IMG/VR virus record: IMGVR_UViG_3300042430_000602
Location: 1 to 37,240 of that record
Source: a virus
DNA: 37,240 nt
Strand: one strand, 5' to 3'
The position numbers and the translations under genes were made by a program. Below are positions 8,251 through 15,402 of this stretch, piece by piece; position 1 is the first letter of the stretch, and each line of letters begins with the position of its first letter. Under the pieces are notes generated by a model that did not search any database, was not told where the DNA came from, and saw only the letters and a program-made list of their open reading frames with translations.

Positions 8251-8628
8251 ATGATAACTTTATTAGTAGATGAAGCGTACGCATTTGATTATCTTAGTAT
8301 CTTAGAGGTTAAAAAACAAAAATCTTCTATATCTAATAATGCTTGGATCAAATGTTATGTGTATTTACAAAATCAATTTGATAACGAAAAATGGTCGCAC
8401 ATGATGCATTCAAAAGAATACGAAAGTATGATTAAAGCTAATGAATTAACATTTGATGCGGTTAATAAAGCTAAAAATAATGAAGTAACCGCACAACACG
8501 TTGATTATTGTAATTATCAAAGACATATGGCAAAACAAAATTTTCAAAAGAAATTTTTTACATCTGACTTATCTGAGTTAAAGATAGGTTACGAAAAATA
8601 TATTCATAATAATCACACTGATGTTTAA
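8251..8628 (+). CDS. Small protein of unknown function (125 aa)
   Basis: The frame opens MITLLVDEAYAFDYLSILEVKK and starts two bases after the preceding stop, so it is probably co-translated with the large glycan enzyme. It is rich in Lys, Asn, Tyr and Gln and looks mostly alpha-helical, with no signal peptide or membrane segment. No domain is recognised. Its last 71 bp overlap, in the opposite direction, the end of the minus-strand glycosyltransferase gene. It could be a small accessory or regulatory subunit of the cassette, but nothing in the sequence shows this. Confidence 0.65.
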   Translation: MITLLVDEAYAFDYLSILEVKKQKSSISNNAWIKCYVYLQNQFDNEKWSHMMHSKEYESMIKANELTFDAVNKAKNNEVTAQHVDYCNYQRHMAKQNFQKKFFTSDLSELKIGYEKYIHNNHTDV

Positions 8629-9622
8629 TTGTAAATCTTGAGTTAGCGTTTTTATAACAATTTTCAGGATTGATAAGTTTATCTATGTTTTGAGTGGCGT
8701 AAATCATATCATTAGTAGTAGAACATCTTAATCCTGTATCTCCTTGTAATACCGTTTCGGTAAAGCCGCCGAAATTTGTTGTAATAGTGGGCGTTCCTGA
8801 AAATTGAGCTTCAATAACTGTCCAATTGCATGGCTCCATAAACAACGAAGGAGCAAATAAAAATTTCGCATCGCTTAGTAAATTCATTCGTTCAATAGGA
8901 CCAACGAATCCTGCAAATTTACAATGTTTAGTCTCTTTAAGATTCAGTATGTTTGGCCCTGCAAATATAATATCTTGTCCGACATGATTGCAGATATCAT
9001 AAGCAAGCTGTGCGCCTTTTTCTTCTATAATCCTGCCTAAAAATAATGCTGTATTTGATTTTTCTTTTTTGTATATGAAGTCGTCAGGATCAAAGCCGGG
9101 ATAAACAATATGTTCGCATCCTAATTCAACATGTGTTTTAGAATGACCATGCATTTTATGCATTTGACTATATGTTTCAAATATCTTAATTGGCGCGAAC
9201 ATGCTATCATAACCTATGCTTGGTTCTACTACTATAGTTTTATCATAAAAGTGTTTAACACATGGTTCATGCGCGAACCCAAACCAGCATAATATAAATT
9301 CATTACTTGATTTTATTCTTTTTTTTAACTCTGTAACACAATTGTCATTAAACGCATTAACCGCTTTTGTATTAACGTTTTGATCAAAACCTTTGATCTT
9401 CCAATCATTTAAGTTGCCATAGCTATTAATTAATATATCATTATTAGTAACATTAATATGTTCTGTGCAATTAACAATAGAGTTTTCATGACCATAATGA
9501 TAAACAGTATGACCCCTTTTAGTCATTTCGTCGCAAAACTTATAAACCTTTTGCACAAAAGCACATAATGAAACATCTTTTCTAGTAGGCGAGTAAGGAA
9601 CGCTCAAACAGTGAAAAACCAT
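8558..9622 (-). CDS. GT4-family glycosyltransferase
   Basis: This 354-residue leftward gene has the usual GT4 layout. The N-terminal Rossmann-like half opens with HCLSVPYSPTRKD. The C-terminal donor-binding half includes NTALFLGRIIEEKGAQLAYD, DIIFAGPNIL, SDAKFLFAPSLFMEPC, NWTVIEAQFSGTPTITTNFGG and ETVLQGDTG. The acidic residues around FMEPCNWTVIE correspond to the family's E-x7-E site. It is the only clear minus-strand gene in the body of the window and its 3' end overlaps the plus-strand gene before it by 71 bp. It starts 27 bp from the divergent PhoH gene. The orientation suggests it was acquired separately from the rest of the glycan cassette. Confidence 0.85.
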   Translation of the reverse strand: MVFHCLSVPYSPTRKDVSLCAFVQKVYKFCDEMTKRGHTVYHYGHENSIVNCTEHINVTNNDILINSYGNLNDWKIKGFDQNVNTKAVNAFNDNCVTELKKRIKSSNEFILCWFGFAHEPCVKHFYDKTIVVEPSIGYDSMFAPIKIFETYSQMHKMHGHSKTHVELGCEHIVYPGFDPDDFIYKKEKSNTALFLGRIIEEKGAQLAYDICNHVGQDIIFAGPNILNLKETKHCKFAGFVGPIERMNLLSDAKFLFAPSLFMEPCNWTVIEAQFSGTPTITTNFGGFTETVLQGDTGLRCSTTNDMIYATQNIDKLINPENCYKNANSRFTIKHQCDYYEYIFRNLSLTQISQM

Positions 9623-9649
9623 ATATAATAGTGTAAATTTATTTATAGT
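9623..9649. promoter_or_regulatory. Very short divergent promoter region with GTGTAA element
   Basis: Only 27 bp separate the start of the leftward glycosyltransferase gene from the rightward PhoH gene. The spacer carries TATAATA (from 9624) and, at 9631-9636, GTGTAA followed by TTTATTTATAGT up to the ATG. The GTGTAA-plus-AT-rich pattern recurs before several head and fibre genes. Two full promoters can hardly fit unless they overlap. Confidence 0.35.
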
Positions 9650-10399
9650 ATGTCAATCAAAAAGAAAAAAATTCAAAAAGAAAAACACGATCTGAACGAC
9701 ATTATCTCAAATAATAGTTTTAAATCGACTAAATTAACAATTAAGAATTTTAATTTAACGGATAAGCAAAAAAGTTTTACTCAAATAGCTTTTGATAAAA
9801 ATACTAAAATTGTTTTTATTAATGGACCTGCCGGAAGTTCTAAAACATTTTTGGCTGTTTATTGTGCATTGCATATGTTAAATATGAATTCAAAGTACGA
9901 GATCAAATACATTAGAACAATCGTCGAGTCTGGAGAAAGAGGCTTAGGTTCTTTGCCTGGAACTGTAGATGAAAAGTTTAATCCTTTTATGATACCACTG
10001 TATGATAAGTTGGATGAACTTATTCCCATGTCTCAATCAAAATATCTTGAAACTAGTGGTATTATAGAGGCTTTGCCTGTGAACTTCTTAAGAGGTGCTA
10101 CATGGAACGAGAAGATCATTATTGCAGACGAATCTCAGAACTATAGCAGCAAGGAGTTGATTACTCTTCTCACTCGTATTGGCGAGAATACTAAAATGTT
10201 TATCTGCGGAGACGCTATGCAATCAGACATCGGAAACAAATCTGGTTTTATGAAAATTTATGATTTGTTTAATAATAAAGACAGCGAAGAAAGAGGTATT
10301 TATTGTTTTGAATTCAATGAAGAAGATATCATGCGTAGTGAAATTCTTAAATACATCGTTCATTCTCTTAAGAGATTAGATAAAACAAACATTCATTGA
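9650..10399 (+). CDS. phoH: PhoH-like ATPase
   Basis: This 249-residue protein has a P-loop NTPase core. It has Walker A GPAGSSKT at residues 59-66, Walker B IIIADESQN at about 157-164, and the ERGLGSLPGTVDEKFNPF segment characteristic of PhoH proteins. The ending includes FNEEDIMRSEILKYIV. A lysine-rich N-terminal extension of about 40 residues precedes it. PhoH proteins are frequent in marine and freshwater phages. Their role is unsettled, with suggestions ranging from RNA metabolism to phosphate-stress-related functions. It opens a rightward series of genes leading into packaging, and the next gene starts 10 bp after its stop. Confidence 0.92.
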   Translation: MSIKKKKIQKEKHDLNDIISNNSFKSTKLTIKNFNLTDKQKSFTQIAFDKNTKIVFINGPAGSSKTFLAVYCALHMLNMNSKYEIKYIRTIVESGERGLGSLPGTVDEKFNPFMIPLYDKLDELIPMSQSKYLETSGIIEALPVNFLRGATWNEKIIIADESQNYSSKELITLLTRIGENTKMFICGDAMQSDIGNKSGFMKIYDLFNNKDSEERGIYCFEFNEEDIMRSEILKYIVHSLKRLDKTNIH

Positions 10400-10405
10400 T
10401 ATAAT
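10400..10405 (+). promoter_or_regulatory. TATAAT hexamer four bases before a start codon
   Basis: A perfect TATAAT lies between the PhoH stop and the ATG at 10410. Used as a -10 box it would give an essentially leaderless message for the zinc-ribbon gene. There is no Shine-Dalgarno. No matching -35 hexamer is evident. Confidence 0.25.
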
Positions 10406-10409
10406 AACC

Positions 10410-10814
10410 ATGAGTAATATTTACTGTTCAAGTTGCGGAACAAAACATGCCCAAGGCTCTAAATTCTGTACTAACTGTGGGGTTTCTTTGGGAGGATTTG
10501 CAAACATCAGTAAACCGACTTTACAAAATTCACTACAATCGAGATCTACCTCTCGCAAACAAAATACAGAAGTCGATGAAGATGGTATTCCCACTGTATT
10601 CGTTAGACCATCGAAGCTTTCATACGAAATAGAAAAACCAGCAGGTAATAAATATTTAGGAAAAGATTTATTTAACGCTCCCCCAGTCGATCCAAGTGAA
10701 AGAATTAATTCAAGACCGAATTCCAATTATAGAAAACTAAGTAAAGAAGAATTTTTAAGTCAGTCGTTGAAGGAGTGTAGTTCGCGCCCAATACAAGACA
10801 TAGATGAATCGTAA
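10410..10814 (+). CDS. Zinc-ribbon protein, otherwise unknown
   Basis: The first 27 residues form a zinc ribbon: YCSSCG (C6-x2-C9) and FCTNCG thirteen residues later. The remaining roughly 105 residues are polar, Ser/Arg/Lys-rich and probably disordered (for example FVRPSKLSYEIEKP). Zinc ribbons of this type mediate nucleic-acid or protein contacts. The gene lies between phoH and the sigma-like gene and overlaps the latter by 11 bp, so a role in phage transcription is plausible but is inferred from position only. Confidence 0.75.
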   Translation: MSNIYCSSCGTKHAQGSKFCTNCGVSLGGFANISKPTLQNSLQSRSTSRKQNTEVDEDGIPTVFVRPSKLSYEIEKPAGNKYLGKDLFNAPPVDPSERINSRPNSNYRKLSKEEFLSQSLKECSSRPIQDIDES

Positions 10815-11517
10815 AAAGAAAAATTTTGAAGACATGTATGAGATTATTAACCAAGTAATCAAAAAGCGCAGAAATAAATGGAAGTTAAAAGCGATTACTT
10901 GGTTTGATTTTGAAGATATAGAGCAAGTCATCAAACTTCATATATATAAAAAATGGCATCTGTGGGATCAATCGCGAGCGATTGAACCTTGGGTGAATCG
11001 TATAGTCACGAATCAAATTAGAAATATAATAAGAAATAATTATACAAGTTTTGCGCGTCCTTGTTTATCTTGTCCATTTAATCAAAATAAAGAAGGTGAT
11101 TCTGGAATAGAAATGTCATGTGGTTTTACAACCAGCGGCAAACAATGTAATGAATGCCCATTATACGCTAAGTGGGAGAAAGTAAAAAAATCCGCTTACG
11201 ATGTCAAGATGACTGTAAGCTTAGAGAATCATAAAAATTATTTTATGAATTGTGAATCAAGTATAAGTTACGATTATAAAAATGCTGAAAGTAAACTTCA
11301 CGGTTTAATGAAAAGCAATTTAGGAGATAAGCATTTCTTTATTTATAAAATGTTTTTTATAGACAATCTTAGCGATGATCAAGTAGCCCAAGTTTTAAAG
11401 TTTAAAACAAGCGAAAAAGGAAGAAAAGCTGGTTACAAACAAATAAAAAATTTAAAAAAAATGTTGTATGTGAAAGCTCAATTGTTATTAAAAGAAAACG
11501 ATATATTCTCATCTTAA
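10804..11517 (+). CDS. RNA polymerase sigma factor-like protein with cysteine-rich insert
   Basis: Residues about 30-80 resemble sigma region 2 of small phage and ECF-type factors: FDFEDIEQVIKLHIYKKWHL, then IEPWVNRIVTNQIRNIIRN. Residues about 180-230 resemble region 4 (FIYKMFFIDNLSDDQVAQVL, then GYKQIKNLKKML). Between them is a cysteine-rich loop, C87-x2-C90, C106 and C115-x2-C118, which probably binds a metal. This layout is consistent with a phage-encoded late sigma factor in the manner of T4 gp55. It lies directly before the packaging and head genes, and candidate promoter-like elements recur before those genes. The region 2 match is by pattern only. Confidence 0.7.
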   Translation: MNRKKKNFEDMYEIINQVIKKRRNKWKLKAITWFDFEDIEQVIKLHIYKKWHLWDQSRAIEPWVNRIVTNQIRNIIRNNYTSFARPCLSCPFNQNKEGDSGIEMSCGFTTSGKQCNECPLYAKWEKVKKSAYDVKMTVSLENHKNYFMNCESSISYDYKNAESKLHGLMKSNLGDKHFFIYKMFFIDNLSDDQVAQVLKFKTSEKGRKAGYKQIKNLKKMLYVKAQLLLKENDIFSS

Positions 11518-11518
11518 T

Positions 11519-12589
11519 ATGTTAACAGACGAAAATAAAGCATTTATATTAAAGAAGATTAACGAAGGAATTCAAGATTACGTCGTCCTCGCTAATCTAC
11601 TTTATAATCGTGAAGATTTAACGGGTAGATCTAAAGAGGCAAAACTGGTTAGAGACTTTCTTTTAACAACTGGATTTGTTAAAAAACAAGAAAAGCCAAA
11701 GCCCACACAAACAATAGAAATACTATCAAAAGAAAATTGTGAATTTATTGAACAAAACATTAAAACAAGAATAACTCCTAGGCAAGTAACAGAGTTAATA
11801 TTCCATGAAAAATTTCTGGGCCTTGAAAACTTTAATATTTTTATTACACCTGAGTATAGAGCCGTTCAAAAATACATAAAAGAAAAATATCCTGATTATC
11901 TTGTAGATAACGAATCTGGAGTTGGCGACAAATACTCTGTTCCGCGATCAATCAGAACGGTAATCAATAAAGCAAATAAATGGTGCGGCCAAAACATTTC
12001 TGAAGAAAAATTATCTTTGCAACATAGAAAATGGATGGAAAAATTATTAAATTATTTATCAAGTCCAAGATTCGTTGGGAATTATGACTCATACAACAGC
12101 TCTATAGATAAAGAATTATTTGAAGCAGAATTCGTGCGCTCTGTTTGGGATAAGCCTGACTTGACTGTTGATGAAATTAATTTGTATATTAATGTTTGCA
12201 TGGACTATATCAATCTAAGACAGATCGATATTAAGAAAAATAAGATAAATGATATGTTCAATGAGACGCAAGATCAGAAAGACTTCACAATGCGTCTAAC
12301 TGAGGTTCTTAAGACGATCTCTGAAGAATACAATCAGTGCGCTGGGCGTATAGACAAGAGTATTCAAAAGCTCAATGGCGAACGGTCCAAGAGAGTAGAG
12401 CAAACGCATCAGAAGAACGCTTCTATACTTAACCTTGTAGAGCTTTTTCAAGACGAGCAAGAACGCAAAATGATGATTCAAATTGCCGATATGCAAAAGC
12501 GCACTATTAAGGAGGAAGCTGATCGTTTAGAGAATATGTCTTCATGGAAAGCTAGAATTTTAGGAATTTCTAAAGAAGATGCTATATGA
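11519..12589 (+). CDS. Unknown protein with two helical DNA-binding-like repeats and coiled coil; possible small terminase
   Basis: This is a 356-residue mostly helical protein. Two related N-terminal segments (LTDENKAFILKKINEGIQDY and LSKENCEFIEQNIKTRITPR) look like repeated helix-turn-helix-type units. The middle contains SVPRSIRTVINKANKWCG. The C-terminal 130 residues are charged and probably coiled coil (for example KDFTMRLTEVLKTISEEYNQ). The position two genes before the terminase large subunit, plus a DNA-binding N-terminus and an oligomerising C-terminus, would suit a small terminase subunit, but no family match is recognised. It overlaps the next gene by 4 bp (ATGA). Confidence 0.6.
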   Translation: MLTDENKAFILKKINEGIQDYVVLANLLYNREDLTGRSKEAKLVRDFLLTTGFVKKQEKPKPTQTIEILSKENCEFIEQNIKTRITPRQVTELIFHEKFLGLENFNIFITPEYRAVQKYIKEKYPDYLVDNESGVGDKYSVPRSIRTVINKANKWCGQNISEEKLSLQHRKWMEKLLNYLSSPRFVGNYDSYNSSIDKELFEAEFVRSVWDKPDLTVDEINLYINVCMDYINLRQIDIKKNKINDMFNETQDQKDFTMRLTEVLKTISEEYNQCAGRIDKSIQKLNGERSKRVEQTHQKNASILNLVELFQDEQERKMMIQIADMQKRTIKEEADRLENMSSWKARILGISKEDAI

Positions 12590-13545
12590 TTCAGTGTAAA
12601 ATCTGTAGCGAATCTTTTAATAACGATAAGTCTTTTCATGCCCATTTAAAAAAGCATAACCTTTATCAAGCGGAGTATTATTGCACGTATTATCCGAGAA
12701 ACTCTCTTTATTATCGCCAACAAATACCTTTTAAAAATAAAAAACAATATTTTGAAACCGAGTTTCTTGATTATACAGAGTTTCTGAAGTGGGAAGCTGC
12801 ATCTAACGAAGAAACAGTTAAAACAAAATGCATTGAACTGCTAAAAAAGAGGGTAGATGAAAAACAATATCATTTTGCGCCGTTTCATAATGAAGTGATA
12901 ACTCTTGATTTGCCGAGTTTAAATATTTATAAGAAGTATTTTAGTTCTTATACCAACGCATGTAAGCTATTAAATATTGAACCTTTATATAACAAAAATT
13001 TACCAGAAGCTTTTAATAAAATTGATGCATCTCATTTGCCGATACTGATTGATACCAGAGAACAAGATGCGTTGGAATTTCCTAAGTCTAAAATAGAAAA
13101 AATATTTGTAGGAGATTATCTAATAGCTGATAAAAAATATTTTACCAATACATTTGTTGATAGAAAAAGCGAATCTGATTTTCTAGGTACTATGGCTTCT
13201 GGAATAGAAAGATTTGAGAAAGAAGTGGTGAAAGCGGTTGAATTGAATTGTTATTTGTTTGTGGTTATTGAAAGCAGTATAAGTAGCATATTAATAAATC
13301 AGCGTAAATACAATAGAAAAACAAATTTAGAATACGTTTTTCATAATATGCGTTCTTTATGTCATAAATATCCAAGGCATATACAATTTATATTCACTGG
13401 TAGTCGAAACAAATCTTTAGATATTATACCAAAATTATTATATCATGGTAAGTCAGTATGGCAGGTAGATATACAGTATTTTTTAGATAATGAGCTGGGA
13501 AATTGGCAACCAAGTACCAAGGAAATCGCAGTTAATTTCCAATGA
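12586..13545 (+). CDS. C2H2 zinc finger fused to ERCC4-type nuclease
   Basis: The N-terminus is a classical zinc finger, C4-x2-C7-x12-H20-x3-H24. After a linker rich in aromatic and charged residues comes an ERCC4/XPF-type nuclease core: LIDTREQDALEF with D156, VGDYLIADK with D177, and VDRKSESDF with D192, R193, K194 and D198. These match the GD-x(n)-ERK-x3-D catalytic signature, with D instead of E before RK. Such enzymes cut branched or flap DNA. Its last 56 bp overlap the start of the terminase gene, so it may act in DNA processing linked to packaging, for instance debranching concatemers. At 319 residues it lacks any helicase domain. Confidence 0.8.
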   Translation: MIQCKICSESFNNDKSFHAHLKKHNLYQAEYYCTYYPRNSLYYRQQIPFKNKKQYFETEFLDYTEFLKWEAASNEETVKTKCIELLKKRVDEKQYHFAPFHNEVITLDLPSLNIYKKYFSSYTNACKLLNIEPLYNKNLPEAFNKIDASHLPILIDTREQDALEFPKSKIEKIFVGDYLIADKKYFTNTFVDRKSESDFLGTMASGIERFEKEVVKAVELNCYLFVVIESSISSILINQRKYNRKTNLEYVFHNMRSLCHKYPRHIQFIFTGSRNKSLDIIPKLLYHGKSVWQVDIQYFLDNELGNWQPSTKEIAVNFQ

Positions 13546-15355
13546 GGAATTAGCGAAGATACCTGGATATATAGAAGAACGAGAAGCGAAGTTATTGTTT
13601 TATCAATTTCTTCGCAACAATACTACTTTTGCTACTGATTTAATAACTGGTGTCAAACTGTTTCCTTTTCAACACATGGCTATTAAAGGCATGTTGGAAA
13701 GTGATTATTTTTTAGGCGTGTGGTCGCGTGGTATGAGTAAATCTTATACTACTGGTATTTATGCCGTACTTGATGCTATATTAAATCAAGGAGTTGAAAC
13801 AGGTATATTATCCCGATCATTTCGTCAGTCAAAAATGATATTTAAAAAGATAGAAGACATCGCTGCTAAACCTGAAGCTTATCTTTTAAAACAATGTATT
13901 ACAAAAATATCCAAGTCTAACGATGAATGGGTAATGGAGATTGGTAAAAGCCGCATTCGTGCATTGCCATTAGGTGATGGCGAAAAGCTTCGTGGTTTTC
14001 GTTTTCATCGTATTATTATTGATGAGTTTTTATTGATGCCTGAACGTATTTATAACGAAGTCATTATTCCCTTCTTATCCGTCGTTCAAAACCCGACTCA
14101 AAGAGAAGAGCTTTATAATCTTGAAACCCAATTGATTAATAAAGGAGAAATGACTGAAGAAGATAGGTATATCTGGCCTAACAATAAATTAATAGCATTA
14201 TCTTCAGCGTCTTTTAAATTTGAATACTTGTATAAATTATACGAGCAGTATGAAAATCTAATATCTAACCCTAAAAACAAAGAAAAGACTAAGCGTTGTA
14301 TTATGCAGTTCTCTTATGACTGCGCTCCAGTTCAGTTGTACGATCAAAATCTAATTAATCAAGCAAAATCGACAATGAGTGAGTCGCAGTTTTTGCGAGA
14401 GTTCGGCGCACAGTTTAGTGATGATAGTTCTGGCTATTTTAAAATATCTAAGATGGCGTTATGCACTGTTCCTGATGGTGAGCTTCCTGCTGTTGAGGTA
14501 GTTGGCAATCCAGAAGATGAATATATATTGGCGGTAGATCCTTCTTGGTCAGAAACTGAATCATCAGATGATTTTGCAATTCAAGTCTTAAAAATAGATA
14601 AAGAAAAGCAAATTAATACTTTAATTCATTCTTACGCTCTCTCTGGATCTTCTTTAAAAGATCATATTAAATATTTCTTATATCTATTGCAGAACTTTAA
14701 TATTATAGCGATCTGCATGGACTATAACGGCGGCGTTCAGTTCATGAATTCTTGCAATGAAAGCGAATTGTTTAAGGATGCTAAAATAAATTTGAAATCA
14801 ATGGTAACAGAGTTTGAAAGACCCGAAGAATATGCTCAAAATTTATATTCTGCAAAAACCGAATACAACAGATCAGATTATAAATACGTTTTCTTGAGAA
14901 AACCAACTTCAGGTTGGATACGATTAGCGAATGAAATGTTACAAGCGAATTTTGATCATCGCCGTACATATTTTGCTAGTAGAGCTATTGATGATAATTT
15001 CAGAAGTCAAACTAAAAAGCGTATTGGTATTACAGATTTAAAATTCTCTAACGCTTTAGACACTGAAAAAGAAAATGAAGAAGCTAAAATGATTGATTTT
15101 GTAGAACATTTAACTGATATGATATTGTTAACTAAAACAGAATGCGCTCTCATACAAATAACAACATCTGCTCAAGGTATGCAGAACTTTGATCTTCCAG
15201 CGAACCTTAAACGTAAGTCTGGACCAGATAAACCTAGAAAAGATAGTTACTCAGCATTAGTATTAGGTAATTGGTTGTGTAAGATTTATTTCGACATGAA
15301 TAATACTCAAGTTGAAGATATGACTGAAACTTTTGAACCTATGTTCATAGCTTAA
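13490..15355 (+). CDS. terL: Terminase large subunit
   Basis: This 621-residue packaging motor has an N-terminal ATPase. Its P-loop-like VWSRGMSKSYTTG (about 77-89) is a variant Walker A with S in place of the usual G before K. Walker B is IIIDEF (175-180). The C-terminal RNase H-like nuclease has acidic residues at ILAVDPS (D350) and ICMDYNGG (D411), with further acidic residues downstream. The protein translocates DNA into the prohead and cuts the concatemer. The ATG at 13490 lies 56 bp inside the preceding nuclease gene. No in-frame ATG follows before the conserved KIPGYIEEREAKLLF segment, so this early start is kept. The portal gene follows after 47 bp. Confidence 0.9.
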   Translation: MSWEIGNQVPRKSQLISNEELAKIPGYIEEREAKLLFYQFLRNNTTFATDLITGVKLFPFQHMAIKGMLESDYFLGVWSRGMSKSYTTGIYAVLDAILNQGVETGILSRSFRQSKMIFKKIEDIAAKPEAYLLKQCITKISKSNDEWVMEIGKSRIRALPLGDGEKLRGFRFHRIIIDEFLLMPERIYNEVIIPFLSVVQNPTQREELYNLETQLINKGEMTEEDRYIWPNNKLIALSSASFKFEYLYKLYEQYENLISNPKNKEKTKRCIMQFSYDCAPVQLYDQNLINQAKSTMSESQFLREFGAQFSDDSSGYFKISKMALCTVPDGELPAVEVVGNPEDEYILAVDPSWSETESSDDFAIQVLKIDKEKQINTLIHSYALSGSSLKDHIKYFLYLLQNFNIIAICMDYNGGVQFMNSCNESELFKDAKINLKSMVTEFERPEEYAQNLYSAKTEYNRSDYKYVFLRKPTSGWIRLANEMLQANFDHRRTYFASRAIDDNFRSQTKKRIGITDLKFSNALDTEKENEEAKMIDFVEHLTDMILLTKTECALIQITTSAQGMQNFDLPANLKRKSGPDKPRKDSYSALVLGNWLCKIYFDMNNTQVEDMTETFEPMFIA

Positions 15356-15365
15356 AAGCTAAAAA

Positions 15366-15382
15366 GTCACTTTTAAAGTGAC
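15366..15382. promoter_or_regulatory. Perfect 8-bp palindrome between terminase and portal
   Basis: GTCACTTT-T-AAAGTGAC is a perfect dyad with a one-base centre, ten bases after the terminase stop and four bases before a GTGTAA element. No T-run follows, so a simple terminator is unlikely. As DNA it could be an operator, and as RNA a small processing or stabilising hairpin. Confidence 0.4.
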
Positions 15383-15385
15383 AAT

Positions 15386-15402
15386 GTGTAACTATTATTA
15401 AC
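15386..15402 (+). promoter_or_regulatory. GTGTAA-type AT-rich element before the portal gene
   Basis: GTGTAACTATTATTAAC runs up to the portal ATG, with the GTGTAA starting 17 nt before it. Comparable elements start 17, 14, 16 and 20 nt before the genes at 17451, 21013, 21742 and 23683. It is proposed as a late promoter or leader motif, and the match is short. Confidence 0.35.

Noticed and set aside
15366-15382. Palindrome as a Rho-independent terminator
   Set aside because: No T-run follows and the loop is too small without opening the stem, so it is kept only as a possible operator or RNA hairpin.
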